From Mesorhizobium sp. NZP2077 (lineage in GTDB: Bacteria > Pseudomonadota > Alphaproteobacteria > Rhizobiales > Rhizobiaceae): a stretch of DNA of 64,000 nucleotides. The DNA is taken from positions 2,982,001 through 3,046,000 of the forward strand of contig NZ_CP051293.1 of the NCBI RefSeq assembly GCF_013170805.1. The letters are read 5' to 3'. The notes below the pieces were generated by a model. The model worked only from the letters and a program-made list of their open reading frames with translations. It was not told where the DNA came from and did no database searches. A program made the translations under genes and the position numbers. Numbering within the stretch: the stretch's first letter is position 1; every line of letters starts with the position of its first letter. Positions 35,894 through 44,988 of the stretch are shown here, piece after piece.

Positions 35894-36910
35894 CTAAATC
35901 CTGTCCTTCGCCAGGGACACTTTTGGCTTCGGCGCCCCGTCTCCACCGGTCACACCGATGCCCTGCACGATCAGCTCGTACTTCACGGCCGCAACCGAGA
36001 AATTCCGCGCCCAGTCGACGACGTCGTTCCACGGATCGACGACCTTCCCCGTCGCCGAGAGAAAGGTGATCACCGTCGCGATCTCGGCTTGTCCTCGAAT
36101 GACGAGCAGGCTGCCAATGCCGAGAACAAGGATGTTGCCGAACGAATAGGTAAGATTCATCAGGAAGTTCAGCGAGAACTTGAGCTTGATGACGCCCATG
36201 TCCAGCGCGAAGACCTCGTCGAGGCGCTCGACATTGCGGCCGTTGCCGATGAAAGGCACGGCCGCGAGCACGTCGTTGCCGAACTGCCGCAGCGTCTGCG
36301 TTCGGCGCGCGACGCGTCGGTTGATCGAGCGCTGCATCAGCGGGACGAAGACGAATTGCGGTGCCAGCACGGCGAGGCTCAGCAGCGCCATGCGGATTTC
36401 CAGCGCCGCGAGATAGGCGAAGACGCTGATCAGGAAGCCGGCCTCGACGATGGGCTCGCTGATGCTCGACCCCACGAAGACTCCGACATCGTCGGCCTCG
36501 GCGAAGATCATCGCCAGCCCCGTGCCGCTGTTCGGGTGGTCCTCAGGTACGTCGGTTCGCGCGAGTCGCTCCTCGATGAGCACGCGCAGCGCCCGCGTGG
36601 CGGATTCTCCGAGCCAGGCGCGATACACGTTCATGACGAGCTTGCTGAGGCTGAAGGCGACGATCAGGGCGCACTGGGCCGCGATCAGGGTCAGGATCGT
36701 CGAGGCTGTTCCGCCCTTGACCGCGGCGTCGATGATCCGGCGCTGCGTTTCGATCGGTGCTGCATCCAACAGGAAGACGGCGACGGAAATAGCCGAGACG
36801 GCGAGTTGATGCCATCCGCTCGCGGCGAAGATGAACCGCACGAAAGTGTAAGGCAGCGCCTCCCCCTCGACCAGATTCTGCGATTGCTGCGAATGGGTGG
36901 AAAAGAGCAT
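35894..36910 (-). CDS. ABC exporter-type six-TM domain protein without an ATPase domain
   Basis: The 338-residue protein corresponds to the transmembrane half of an ABC exporter (ABC_membrane_3-like). Hydrophobic helices include LAVSAISVAVFLLDAAP, ILTLIAAQCALIVAFSLSKL, ALLSLAVLAPQFVFVPL and FGNILVLGIGSLLVI. The intracellular-loop segment RRTQTLRQFGNDV is also present. It ends shortly after the last helix (KYELIVQGIGVTGG), and no Walker motif follows. No nucleotide-binding protein is encoded next to it. It may be a stand-alone member of a known short family. ATG 36910 is preferred over a TTG 9 bases upstream. Confidence 0.75.
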   Translation of the reverse strand: MLFSTHSQQSQNLVEGEALPYTFVRFIFAASGWHQLAVSAISVAVFLLDAAPIETQRRIIDAAVKGGTASTILTLIAAQCALIVAFSLSKLVMNVYRAWLGESATRALRVLIEERLARTDVPEDHPNSGTGLAMIFAEADDVGVFVGSSISEPIVEAGFLISVFAYLAALEIRMALLSLAVLAPQFVFVPLMQRSINRRVARRTQTLRQFGNDVLAAVPFIGNGRNVERLDEVFALDMGVIKLKFSLNFLMNLTYSFGNILVLGIGSLLVIRGQAEIATVITFLSATGKVVDPWNDVVDWARNFSVAAVKYELIVQGIGVTGGDGAPKPKVSLAKDRI

Positions 36911-37481
36911 GGCGTCCAACTAGCGCGCTGACGGTGCAGCGTCCTTGATCTCACGCAATCTCCCATATACCACATGCGCCCATCAGATATGCTCCACGGT
37001 ATCGACTTCGCAATTTGCGCTAGGAGAACGGTCTTGATCTCCATGGGTACGTCCCATTCAGAGGCCACTGCAACCGTTCCCGAATGAGTGCCGAAACCCA
37101 TCAGTGCAACCCTCGGAGCCATAGGCCTGCCGGCACAACTGGCCGATTTTGACCTCGCCCCGCTCCGTATGCAGCCCCGTCAAGGAAGCGAATTAGCCGG
37201 GTTTCGGCATTGACTATCGTCAATTCGTTCAGCCGGCACAGCGGCCAGCCACGGCATTGCACTTCGCCACTGACGTCTGCTTCTGGGCTACGACGCGGTG
37301 TCCATCAATGACAGCAATAGGGCGCAAAGCCGCTATTCACCAAGTAACAAACGAAGGACGCCTCAGGGGGCGGATCGCGTCAAGCGCCCCCCGCAACTAA
37401 GAGTCCGCAATAGGTCGGCCCCCGTTGTTGAGAGTGATTGGATTGACACCAAAGCGCCGGCCTTGCCCACCGGTTCTCAAC
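36911..37481. other. Intergenic, about 570 bases, nothing identified
   Basis: No ORF with a ribosome site or recognisable motif is present on either strand, and I see no strong hairpin. The promoter of the ABC-type membrane protein should lie at its left end. Confidence 0.45.
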
Positions 37482-38411
37482 TCACGATGGCGCGCCGAAC
37501 TGAAGCAGTTTGGAGCAATCGCCGTTGCCCGACTTCGCCTGGGTCAGCAAAGGTTTCGAGCGGTCGATCCATTCCTGGTGCGACCTGGCATCGGCCTCGA
37601 TCGCGTCGACCGGCGCGAGGGTGACGAAGCCGCGCCCGTTGCTGAAGAGCCAGCACGCGCGGCCGAGAAATCGCCTGCTGCGCTGACGCAGCAGGTCGTA
37701 GAAGATGTCGAGCACCTCATGTTTGACCTTGCGCTGCTTTTCGGGATCGGCGAGCGCGACCTCGACCGGATCGCCACCGATTGCGTCCTGCAGGTCCTTG
37801 TAGTCGAGGGCGAGTTGGGTGGTGGCGTATTTGACCTCGCTCTCGTCGCGCACGATGTTGAACCATAGCGTCGGATCGAGCTCGTTGACGACGAACGACG
37901 ATTCGAAATCGCGCGACAGGTTCAGGAGGTCGAAGTCCCTGATATCGACGTCGCGCTCGACCCGAAGGATCTCGGCGACCTGCTTGCCGAGCTCGGTTCC
38001 CTGCGCGCTGACCGCGGCGTTCGTTCCCCCAAGTTCCGGACTGACATAGGGTCCGCCTTCATCCAGCAGCGCGTCGAATTCGCCAAGCGATCCGAGGACG
38101 GGGGCGCCGCGGGCAATGCGCGCCGCAAGCTTGGTGAGAACCTGCTGCAGTTCCGTCTCGCGCCTGCGCTGGTCCTGATAGTTCTGCTGGAAGAAGAAGA
38201 TGAACAGCGACACGCCGATGCCGATCAGGATCACGCCCAGCTGTGAAAAGATGTTGCGGTAATATTCGAGCAGCTTTTCGCGATGGCGCACGTCGTCGCG
38301 CACGCTGTGGGCGACGCGAAGATTGACGATCAGCGACAGGATCAGCAGCCCGGCACCAACCAGGATGAGGCCGCCGATGAGGAGGTAGCCATGGCCTGTG
38401 CTGAAATCCAT
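37482..38411 (-). CDS. Membrane protein of unknown function with two N-terminal TM helices
   Basis: The 309-residue protein begins MDFSTGHGYLLIGGLILVGAGLLILSLIVNLRVAHS (TM1). A coiled basic loop (VRHREKLLEYYRNIF) and TM2 (LGVILIGIGVSLFIFFFQQNYQDQ) follow, then a long cytosolic or periplasmic helical domain containing AILRVERDVDIRDFDLLNLSRDFESSFVV-like segments. No enzyme motif is visible. AGGGG lies 8 bases before ATG 38411. It stands alone between non-coding DNA and a LysR gene. Confidence 0.7.
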   Translation of the reverse strand: MDFSTGHGYLLIGGLILVGAGLLILSLIVNLRVAHSVRDDVRHREKLLEYYRNIFSQLGVILIGIGVSLFIFFFQQNYQDQRRRETELQQVLTKLAARIARGAPVLGSLGEFDALLDEGGPYVSPELGGTNAAVSAQGTELGKQVAEILRVERDVDIRDFDLLNLSRDFESSFVVNELDPTLWFNIVRDESEVKYATTQLALDYKDLQDAIGGDPVEVALADPEKQRKVKHEVLDIFYDLLRQRSRRFLGRACWLFSNGRGFVTLAPVDAIEADARSHQEWIDRSKPLLTQAKSGNGDCSKLLQFGAPS

Positions 38412-38540
38412 CCTTTTGCCCCTAGATCCCAGACTGCGCAGAGTAATGCCGTTTTGCTTCAACATCTACGGTTTCGTCGGGGATGGGGTCGATAGCGGCG
38501 AGCTACCATGATGGGCAACGATCGATGCCTGTCCCTCGTT

Positions 38541-39434
38541 CTAAAGGTTCGCCTCGGCGAAGATGCGCGCGGCCCAGTCGAGGAAGACGCGCAGGCGTGG
38601 CGAGAGCTGCCGGTTCTGTGGGTAGAGCGCCGACAGCGGCGTCGGCGATGGCGGGTAGCTGGCCAGCACCTCGACCAGCGTGCCGTCGGCAAGGTCCTTC
38701 TCGAAGCGATAGCGCGGCGCCTGGATGAGGCCGAGGCCGAGCCGCGCCAGGTCGGCGGCGGTGTCGGAATTGTTGGCGGCGACGCGGCCGGGCAATCGGA
38801 CTTCGCGGGTCTTGCCGGCGACGGTGAATTCGAAGGGGAGCACCTCGCCGCTGCGCGACGAGACGAAGCCCACCGCCTGGTGGCCGTCGAGCGCGTCGGG
38901 GGAGGCGGGTATCCCGTGGCGAGAGAGATAGGCGGGGCTGGCGCAAGTCATCTCGCGGATCATGGCCAGCCGCCGCATGATCATGCCGCTGTCGCGCGGT
39001 TCGCCGACGCGGATGACGCAATCGATGCCCTCGCGCACGAGGTCGACCAGCCGGTCGCTCTGGCCGATCCGCAGGTCGATCCTGACATAGCGAGCCAAAA
39101 ACTCCGGCAGGCGCGGCAGCAGGAAGGTGCGGGTGAGCAGCGTGCTGGCGTCGATCCGCAGCAGGCCGAAGGGCTCGGCGTTGCGGAAGGCGGCTTCCGC
39201 ATCCTCGATCTCGGCCAGGATGGAGAGGCAGCGCTGGTAATAGGCCTCGCCGTCCTGCGTGGCGTTCACCTGCCGCGTCGTCCGCTCCAGCAGGCGGGCG
39301 CCGAGATACTCTTCGAGCCGGCGGACCGCTTCCGTCGCGGTTGAGCGCGGCAGACCAAGATCGGCGGCGGCAGCGGTGAAGCTGCGCCGTTCGAGCACGC
39401 GAACGAAGAGTCGCATCGTGTCCAAGCGATCCAT
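38541..39434 (-). CDS. LysR family transcriptional regulator
   Basis: The 297-residue regulator starts MDRLDTMRLFVRVLERRSFTAAAADLGLPRSTATEAVRRLEEYLGARLLERTTR (HTH, residues about 1-60). The effector domain follows from about 88 (GLLRIDASTLLTRTFLLPRLPEFL). It is divergent to the SDR/tautomerase pair at 39538. The 103-base gap contains an inverted repeat TTCG-7-CGAA near 39446, a plausible binding site. The sequence is of the large LysR subgroup often paired with SDR genes. Confidence 0.9.
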   Translation of the reverse strand: MDRLDTMRLFVRVLERRSFTAAAADLGLPRSTATEAVRRLEEYLGARLLERTTRQVNATQDGEAYYQRCLSILAEIEDAEAAFRNAEPFGLLRIDASTLLTRTFLLPRLPEFLARYVRIDLRIGQSDRLVDLVREGIDCVIRVGEPRDSGMIMRRLAMIREMTCASPAYLSRHGIPASPDALDGHQAVGFVSSRSGEVLPFEFTVAGKTREVRLPGRVAANNSDTAADLARLGLGLIQAPRYRFEKDLADGTLVEVLASYPPSPTPLSALYPQNRQLSPRLRVFLDWAARIFAEANL

Positions 39435-39537
39435 CGGCTTTGTTCGCAATTTCCGAATAGTGATGTCAAGGGGCGGCTGATTATCCGGAAGATGGCAAGG
39501 TCTATATCCGTGTCACTGACAACACGGAGAGACTTCT

Positions 39538-40296
39538 ATGACAAACCGGCACGCAAGTACGGGTAACCCAACCAGAACCGCGATCGTGACCGGCGCCTCC
39601 AAGGGCATTGGTGCCGCGATCGCACAGCGGCTCGCCGCCGACGGCATCGCCGTCGTCGTCAACTATGCACGCGGCCGCGCCGAGGCCGAAGCGGTCGTCG
39701 GCGCGATCGAAGCCGAAGGCGGCAAGGCGATCGCCGTGCAGGCCGATATCGCTGATCCCACAGGCATTGCCGCGCTGTTCGACGCCGGCGAGAAGGCGTT
39801 CGATGGCGTCGACATCCTTGTCAACAATGCCGGCATCATGAAGCCTTCGCCGATCGCCGCGACCGATGACGCCGCGTTCGACACGCAGGTGGCGATCAAT
39901 CTCGGCGGCGTGTTCCGTGGCATGCGGGAAGGGGCAAAACGCCTGCGCGATGGTGGCCGCATCGTCAATTTCTCCTCGAGCGTCGTCGGCCTCTACAAGC
40001 CGGGCTACGGCGTCTATGCCGCCACCAAGGCGGCCGTCGAGGCGATGACCCACATCCTGGCCAAGGAGCTTGGCGCGCGCCGCGTCACCGTCAACGCCGT
40101 GGCGCCCGGACCGGTCGAGACCGCGCTGTTCACGGACGGCAAGAGCGCGGCGCAGATCGAGGCTACGGCCAAGATGAGCCCGCTCGGCAGGCTCGGCCAG
40201 CCCGACGACATTGCCGGCGTCGTCTCGTTCCTCGCCGGGCCGGACAGCGGCTGGGTCAACGGACAAATCATCCGCGTCAATGGCGGCGTTATCTGA
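39538..40296 (+). CDS. SDR family oxidoreductase
   Basis: The classical SDR has 252 residues: TGASKGIG at about residues 19-26, NNAGIMKP, catalytic Ser in NFSSSVVG, YAATK, and C-terminal GQIIRVNGGVI. Its wording is close to 3-oxoacyl-ACP reductase/glucose dehydrogenase-like SDRs. GGAGAG precedes the ATG. It is followed after 80 bases by a tautomerase, and the pair is probably controlled by the divergent LysR. Confidence 0.92.
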   Translation: MTNRHASTGNPTRTAIVTGASKGIGAAIAQRLAADGIAVVVNYARGRAEAEAVVGAIEAEGGKAIAVQADIADPTGIAALFDAGEKAFDGVDILVNNAGIMKPSPIAATDDAAFDTQVAINLGGVFRGMREGAKRLRDGGRIVNFSSSVVGLYKPGYGVYAATKAAVEAMTHILAKELGARRVTVNAVAPGPVETALFTDGKSAAQIEATAKMSPLGRLGQPDDIAGVVSFLAGPDSGWVNGQIIRVNGGVI

Positions 40297-40376
40297 AGGA
40301 GGCCGTCGCCGGTGTCTCCAGGGCCCCGGTCCAGCCCAAAACCTGAAACCCAACCGCAACAGAGAAGGAAACGATC

Positions 40377-40589
40377 ATGCCATTCGCCAACATAAAAGTA
40401 CCGCAGGCCGCACTCTCCAAGGCGCAGAAGGAAGACCTCATCCACCGGACCACAGCCATGTTCGTCGACTTTTTCGGCGAGGTCGTGCGGCCCACCACGA
40501 TGGTGCTGGTCGAGGAAGTCGCCGATGGCGGCTATGGCCGCGCCGACGAAGTGTTCGTCATCCCGGAAGCCTACCGCGCCAAGGAGTAG
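40377..40589 (+). CDS. 4-oxalocrotonate tautomerase family protein
   Basis: The 70-residue protein has the family's key Pro directly after Met (MPFANIKVPQAALSKAQKEDLI), which becomes the catalytic N-terminal base, and a beta-alpha-beta core (TTMVLVEEVADGGYG). Length is normal for a 4-OT subunit, which works as a multimer. AAGGAAACG precedes the ATG. It is co-oriented with the SDR, suggesting a small catabolic or detoxifying unit. Confidence 0.88.
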   Translation: MPFANIKVPQAALSKAQKEDLIHRTTAMFVDFFGEVVRPTTMVLVEEVADGGYGRADEVFVIPEAYRAKE

Positions 40590-40777
40590 CCGCTCTGGGC
40601 TGATACTCGTCATATGACGACTGGCCGCCGCGGACGCCAACGTCCAATCTGTCCGCGGGCCTGCATGTCGGTTCCTTGAAAACCGATGTCCCCTTTGGGG
40701 CGGCATGCATCAGGCGGGGGCCAGCTGGACAGCCCCGAGCTGTCCACTTGTCTCGGGCCTCCGCCTCGCCTGATTTT

Positions 40778-41734
40778 TCAAGACACCAGGCCCAGCGGTT
40801 GTGCTTCGGCGTTGTCCGGAGGCTCGGCTCTCCCCGCGGTCCGATATCGCTTGGGTGCTGTGCCGGTGGCGCGCTTGAAGGCATTGCTGAAGGCGCTTTC
40901 GGAGGTGTAGCCAAGCGAGCGGGCAAGCACCGCTACGGGCGTATCTTCCTCGCGCAAGGCGCGTTCGGCCAGATGCATGCGCCATTGCGTCAGGTAGGTC
41001 AGCGGCGCGACGCCGGCGGTCTGCCTGAAATGGAAGGCAAAACTGGTGCGCGACATGGCGGCGGCCCTGGCAAGCTCCTGCAGATGCCAGTCGCGGCCGG
41101 GGTCGCCATGCATCAGCCGCAACGCCGGCGCCAGGCGCGGATCGGCGAGCGCGCGTAGCCAGCCGGCGGGCATCAGGCTCGACGTCTGCAGATGCGCCCG
41201 CAACACCTGGATGAACAGCAATTGCGCCAGCTGCGCCGACGCAAGGCTGGCGCCCGGCTGGCCATCCGCCTGCTCGCGCACCACCTGGTCTAGGATCCAG
41301 CGCAGGATCGTCGCTTGCGGCGACGAGGCCTGGATGTGGATCCAGGGCGGCAAGACATCGGCCAGCAGCCGCCCGCTCGCCTGGTCGAGCAGGACATGGC
41401 CGCCAATATGCGCGAAATCCTCGCCGTCGCCGAGTTGCGCGATCTTGCAGCCAGAGAACACCGCCATGGCGTCGAGCGGCGGCACGGACAGGTCGCTGGC
41501 CAGAATGAAGGAGCGCCGGGACGCCAAAAGCAGCACATCTCCTGTCAGCGCATGCACCGGCTCGTCCTCGCCCTCGAGGCGGATCCAGCAATTGCCCTTC
41601 ACCACGGCGAAGAACTTGATCTTTTCGGGCGCCGGAAAGCGCAGCGCCCATGGCCCGCCGGCGGTGAAGCCGCCCGTCACCATGGTCTGCGCGCTGGTGA
41701 ATTTGAGGATGTCGGAGAAGGGATCGCCGGTCAT
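40778..41734 (-). CDS. AraC family transcriptional regulator (cupin-6 type)
   Basis: The 318-residue protein has an N-terminal AraC_binding/cupin-6 domain (GGFTAGGPWALRFPAPEKIKFFAVVKGNCWIRLEGEDEPVHALTGDVLLL). A C-terminal double HTH follows (WHLQELARAAAMSRTSFAFHFRQTAG and PVAVLARSLGYTSESAFSNAFKRATGTAPKRYR). ATG 41734 gives the family start MTGDPFSDILKF; an ATG at 41773 adds 13 unsupported residues. It is divergent to the epimerase-type reductase, its probable target. Confidence 0.9.
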   Translation of the reverse strand: MTGDPFSDILKFTSAQTMVTGGFTAGGPWALRFPAPEKIKFFAVVKGNCWIRLEGEDEPVHALTGDVLLLASRRSFILASDLSVPPLDAMAVFSGCKIAQLGDGEDFAHIGGHVLLDQASGRLLADVLPPWIHIQASSPQATILRWILDQVVREQADGQPGASLASAQLAQLLFIQVLRAHLQTSSLMPAGWLRALADPRLAPALRLMHGDPGRDWHLQELARAAAMSRTSFAFHFRQTAGVAPLTYLTQWRMHLAERALREEDTPVAVLARSLGYTSESAFSNAFKRATGTAPKRYRTAGRAEPPDNAEAQPLGLVS

Positions 41735-41850
41735 TTTTGTACTTTCGCGCAATTTATGCGGATTTTCAAACATTCACAATCCGAACTGGCGGGCATAGCT
41801 GATGGCCAATGAAAGGCCGCCGCGAGCGGCGGAGATATCAGGAGACCGAC

Positions 41851-42897
41851 ATGAAAGACGAATTGGTGCTGGTAACCGGCGGCTCAGGCTTCATTGCATC
41901 GCACTGCATCCTCAAGCTGCTCGACGCCGGCTATCGCGTGCGCACGACGGTGCGCTCGCTCAAGCGCGAAGCCGAGGTGCGCACGATGCTGAGGGAAGGC
42001 GGCGCGGAGCCCGGCGACCGTCTGTCCTTCGTTGCCGCAGACCTGACCGCGGACGCCGGCTGGGCGGAGGCGGTCGCCGGCTGTGCTTATGTCATGCATG
42101 GCGCCTCGCCGACGCCCTCCGGCAGCCAGACGCGCGAGGAAGACTGGGTGCGGCCGGCCGTCGACGGCGTGCTGCGGGTGCTCAAGGCCGCGCGCGATGC
42201 TGGCGTGAAACGTGTCGTGCTGACCTCGGCCATCGGCGCTGTCGCCATGGGTCATGCGCCGCAGACCCGGCCGTTCAACGAGACCGACTGGACTGACCTT
42301 AGCGGCACTGTCGCGCCCTACCAGAAATCGAAGACGCTGTCGGAGCGCGCCGCCTGGGACTTTATTGCAAGGGAAGGCCACGGCCTCGAACTCTCCGTCG
42401 TCAATCCGGTCGCCGTGCTCGGCCCGGTTCTCGCCGCCGACTTCTCGCATTCGATCGGGCTGATCAAGCGGCTGATGGACGGCATGCCCGGCTGTCCAAA
42501 GGTCAACTCAGGCTATGTCGACGTGCGCGACCTTGCCGATTTGCACCTGCTGGCAATGACCAGTCCGGCGGCAAAGGGCGAGCGCTTCATCGGCATTTCG
42601 GGCCACAGCCTGTGGATGGCGGATGTCGCAAAGGTACTACGCCGGCGGATGGGCGCGGCCGCAGCCAAGGTGCCGAGGCGGGAGATCCCCAATTGGGTGA
42701 TCCGCCTGCTGGCGCTGCGCGGCGATCCGACGACGAAGATGCTGGCCAGGCATCTCGGCGTGATGATGGACGCCACCAGCGAAAAGGCAACGCGCCTGCT
42801 CGGCTGGACGCCGCGCCCGGCCGAAGAGGCGATTGTCGCCACGGCCGAGAGCTTGCTGCGGCTGGGGTTGGTGGGTGGGTCGAAAGCGGCGGTGTAG
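41851..42897 (+). CDS. NAD-dependent epimerase/dehydratase family reductase (dihydroflavonol-4-reductase-like)
   Basis: This extended SDR of 348 residues has the NADP motif VTGGSGFIASHCILKLLDAGYRVRTTVRS. The basic residues after strand 2 favour NADPH. It continues with ARDAGVKRVVLTSAIGAV and catalytic YQKSKTLSE (Tyr/Lys). The wording matches aldehyde/ketone reductases of the cinnamoyl-CoA and dihydroflavonol reductase group. AGGAG lies 6-7 bases before the ATG. It is likely controlled by the divergent AraC regulator. Confidence 0.9.
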   Translation: MKDELVLVTGGSGFIASHCILKLLDAGYRVRTTVRSLKREAEVRTMLREGGAEPGDRLSFVAADLTADAGWAEAVAGCAYVMHGASPTPSGSQTREEDWVRPAVDGVLRVLKAARDAGVKRVVLTSAIGAVAMGHAPQTRPFNETDWTDLSGTVAPYQKSKTLSERAAWDFIAREGHGLELSVVNPVAVLGPVLAADFSHSIGLIKRLMDGMPGCPKVNSGYVDVRDLADLHLLAMTSPAAKGERFIGISGHSLWMADVAKVLRRRMGAAAAKVPRREIPNWVIRLLALRGDPTTKMLARHLGVMMDATSEKATRLLGWTPRPAEEAIVATAESLLRLGLVGGSKAAV

Positions 42898-42940
42898 ACG
42901 AGGTTGGCGCCGACTTCGTCTTGCCGGCCTGCGTTCAGGT

Positions 42941-43042
42941 TTACTCAGGCGCCTGGGAGTCGTTGGAATTGATTGCCTGGGCCGTTACGGCCGAGAGTTT
43001 CTGGTGCTTTGCCAGCACCGGTTTGACGTAAGCTCTTTTCAT
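42941..43042 (-). CDS. 33-residue ORF with a lasso-type RiPP leader motif
   Basis: The peptide starts MKRAYVKPVLAKHQKLSAVT and ends NSNDSQAPE. The leader pattern Tyr-x-x-Pro-x-Leu followed by a Thr near the end is that of lasso-type RiPP precursors (YxxPxL...T). If the Thr is the penultimate leader residue, the remainder would be a short core (QAINSNDSQAPE) with an Asp at position 7. A core starting with Gln is unusual for a lasso peptide, and the usual leader Gly is replaced. GGGGA lies 7 bases before the ATG at 43042, supporting translation. It is divergent to the radical-SAM gene at 43246. No lasso cyclase (B/C) gene is visible in the window. Confidence 0.6.
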   Translation of the reverse strand: MKRAYVKPVLAKHQKLSAVTAQAINSNDSQAPE

Positions 43043-43245
43043 CGCAGGTCCCCGCTCGGAATATGCACCGACATTGGCGTGCGAATTTGCACTGGAGTCA
43101 ACGACCGCGGATAAAAGGCGCACGTCTTGGATGCCCTGATAAAGGTTGGCACCCGACGGCGCGGCGGGCGTCGTTGGCTTCCGGTGACGGTTGACCGCGC
43201 CGTCCATCCGGCCGATAGGTCCGCGCGATCACTCCGAGAGCTGCC

Positions 43246-44340
43246 ATGATCGACCTTAAAGATGCAACCCGCGCCCCCGACTGGCAGGACGATGTCCGCC
43301 AGGGCGTGCGCCATGTGCGCGACCTCGACCTGCTGCCGCTGTCGCCGGCCGAGCGCGCAGCGGTACAAGCTGCCGCCGCGCTGCACAAGGTACGTGCGCC
43401 AAAGGCCTATCTCGATCTGATCGACTGGAACGACCCGGCCGATCCGATCCGCGCGCAAGTGATCCCGTCACCAGGCGAATTGGTGGAGACGGAGGGCGAG
43501 CTTGGCGATCCGATCGCCGACCATGACTTCAGCCCGGTGCCCCGGCTGACGCATCGCCATGCCGACCGGGTGCTGTTGTTCCCGACCTATCAATGCGCGG
43601 TCTATTGCCGGTTCTGCTTCCGCAAGGAGTCGCTGACCTCGATCGGCCGCGGCTATACACGCGAGGCGCTGGAGGCGGCGCTGGCCTATATCGCGGATCA
43701 TCCCGAAATCCGCGAGGTGATCCTGACCGGCGGCGACCCGCTGTCGCTGCCCGACAAGGCCCTGGCCGAAGTCCGCGCGCGCGTCGAGGCCATACCGCAT
43801 GTGCGGTTGCTGCGCATCCACACGCGCGTGCCGGTGGCGCTGCCGTCGCGCATCACGTCGGGGCTGGTCGAAGCCTTGCAGGGCCGGCTGATGGTCACCG
43901 TCGTCACCCATTTCAACCACGCGCGCGAGATCACCGATGCCACCGAGGCGGCCTGCCGGACGATGCGGCAGGCGGGCTTCGTGCTGCTCAACCAGAGCGT
44001 TCTCCTGAAAGGCGTGAATGACAGCGTCGAGGTGCTGGAAGAGCTCTGCCGCGAGCTGATGTATCGGCTGGGGGTCAAACCCTATTACCTGCACCATGGC
44101 GACCTCGCGCGCGGCATGGCGCACCGGCGCACGACGATTGCCGAGGGCCAGGCGCTGGTGGAAGCGTTGAGGGCGCGCCTGTCCGGCATCTGCAACCCCG
44201 TCTATGTGCTCGACCTGCCGGAAGGCGGCGGCAAAGTGCCGCTCGGGCCGTGTCCTGTCGAGGGACGGGAAGGGGAGACTTGGCGCATTCGTGGGCTGGA
44301 TGGCGCGGTGAGGACCTATCGGGAGATCGTGAGCGAATAG
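43246..44340 (+). CDS. KamA/EpmB-type lysine 2,3-aminomutase homologue (radical SAM)
   Basis: The 364-residue protein has the radical-SAM cluster motif CAVYCRFCFRK (about residue 120), the KamA-family motifs YIADHPEIREVILTGGDPLSLPD and RIHTRVPVALPSRI, and a C-terminal HRRTTIAEGQALVEALRARLSGICNPVYVLDLPEGGGKVPLGP segment for PLP binding and metal coordination. Full KamA enzymes interconvert L-alpha- and L-beta-lysine using SAM, a [4Fe-4S] cluster and PLP; the EpmB type makes beta-lysine for EF-P modification. No efp or epmA lies nearby in the window. The convergent Pls-like operon suggests beta-lysine supply as another role. Confidence 0.9.
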   Translation: MIDLKDATRAPDWQDDVRQGVRHVRDLDLLPLSPAERAAVQAAAALHKVRAPKAYLDLIDWNDPADPIRAQVIPSPGELVETEGELGDPIADHDFSPVPRLTHRHADRVLLFPTYQCAVYCRFCFRKESLTSIGRGYTREALEAALAYIADHPEIREVILTGGDPLSLPDKALAEVRARVEAIPHVRLLRIHTRVPVALPSRITSGLVEALQGRLMVTVVTHFNHAREITDATEAACRTMRQAGFVLLNQSVLLKGVNDSVEVLEELCRELMYRLGVKPYYLHHGDLARGMAHRRTTIAEGQALVEALRARLSGICNPVYVLDLPEGGGKVPLGPCPVEGREGETWRIRGLDGAVRTYREIVSE

Positions 44341-44349
44341 GGTGGCGCG

Positions 44350-44988
44350 CTATTCGCCGACAAACGCCAGGACGACCACGCGCGGGGCAACGCAGTATGC
44401 GAGCCTGACCTTGCGGCCGGTCTTCGTCGTCGCGCGGCCGGCATCGAGGTCGACGGCGATGTCTTCGTAACCGAGGATCTCGCGATCGAGCGGATAGGCC
44501 GCCTTGTAGACCGCTTCCTTGGCGCAAAACAGGATGCGGCCGGCAAGAAGCCGGTCCGCCGCACCGGTCCGATCCGCGCCGGTTGCAACGATTGCGGAAA
44601 TATCATCCGGCAGGGCCTGGGCCGGCTCGACATCGATGCCGAGGGAGACGATGCGGCCGACACGCGCGACAGCCGCCACGGCCATGTCGTCGTCATGGGC
44701 GAGCGAACCGATTATGCCGTCCGGCCAGGTGGGAGCACCCGACGGCGCGCGCGGGATGGCGACGTTGCCGATGCCTATATCGGCCAGCAGCCGGTGCGCG
44801 ATCCAGCGGGCAGCGCCGCTGGCGCGCCGCATGGCCGGCTGGCGCGCGGAGATGGAACGCGCTTCTTCGGGCAGCAGATGAGCCTCGTCCGCGTCGCCTA
44901 TCAGCCGGCATCCGGTCCGGACGCCTGGCGGCGCGATTGCCGCCATCGCCTCGGTCAACGCGCCTTCAGGGGAGGGCGGCAACGTCAA
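44350..44988 (-). CDS. 4'-phosphopantetheinyl transferase, Sfp/EntD type
   Basis: The product is 212 residues from TTG 44988, or about 198 from ATG 44946. The Sfp-family motifs are GSLAHDDDMAVAAVA, GIDVEPAQALP (Mg2+-binding Asp/Glu) and FCAKEAVYKAAYPLD (the W/F-x-KE-x-x-x-K motif). The enzyme converts apo carrier proteins to the holo form using CoA. The TTG start overlaps the GNAT stop as TTGA. Its place at the end of the NRPS operon says that it primes Ser600 of the NRPS carrier domain. Confidence 0.9.
   Translation of the reverse strand: MTLPPSPEGALTEAMAAIAPPGVRTGCRLIGDADEAHLLPEEARSISARQPAMRRASGAARWIAHRLLADIGIGNVAIPRAPSGAPTWPDGIIGSLAHDDDMAVAAVARVGRIVSLGIDVEPAQALPDDISAIVATGADRTGAADRLLAGRILFCAKEAVYKAAYPLDREILGYEDIAVDLDAGRATTKTGRKVRLAYCVAPRVVVLAFVGE

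Noticed and set aside
42941-44340. Complete lasso-peptide biosynthetic cluster
   Set aside because: The short ORF has a lasso-type leader, but the neighbours are a KamA homologue and a convergent NRPS operon; no protease or asparagine-synthetase-like cyclase gene is present.
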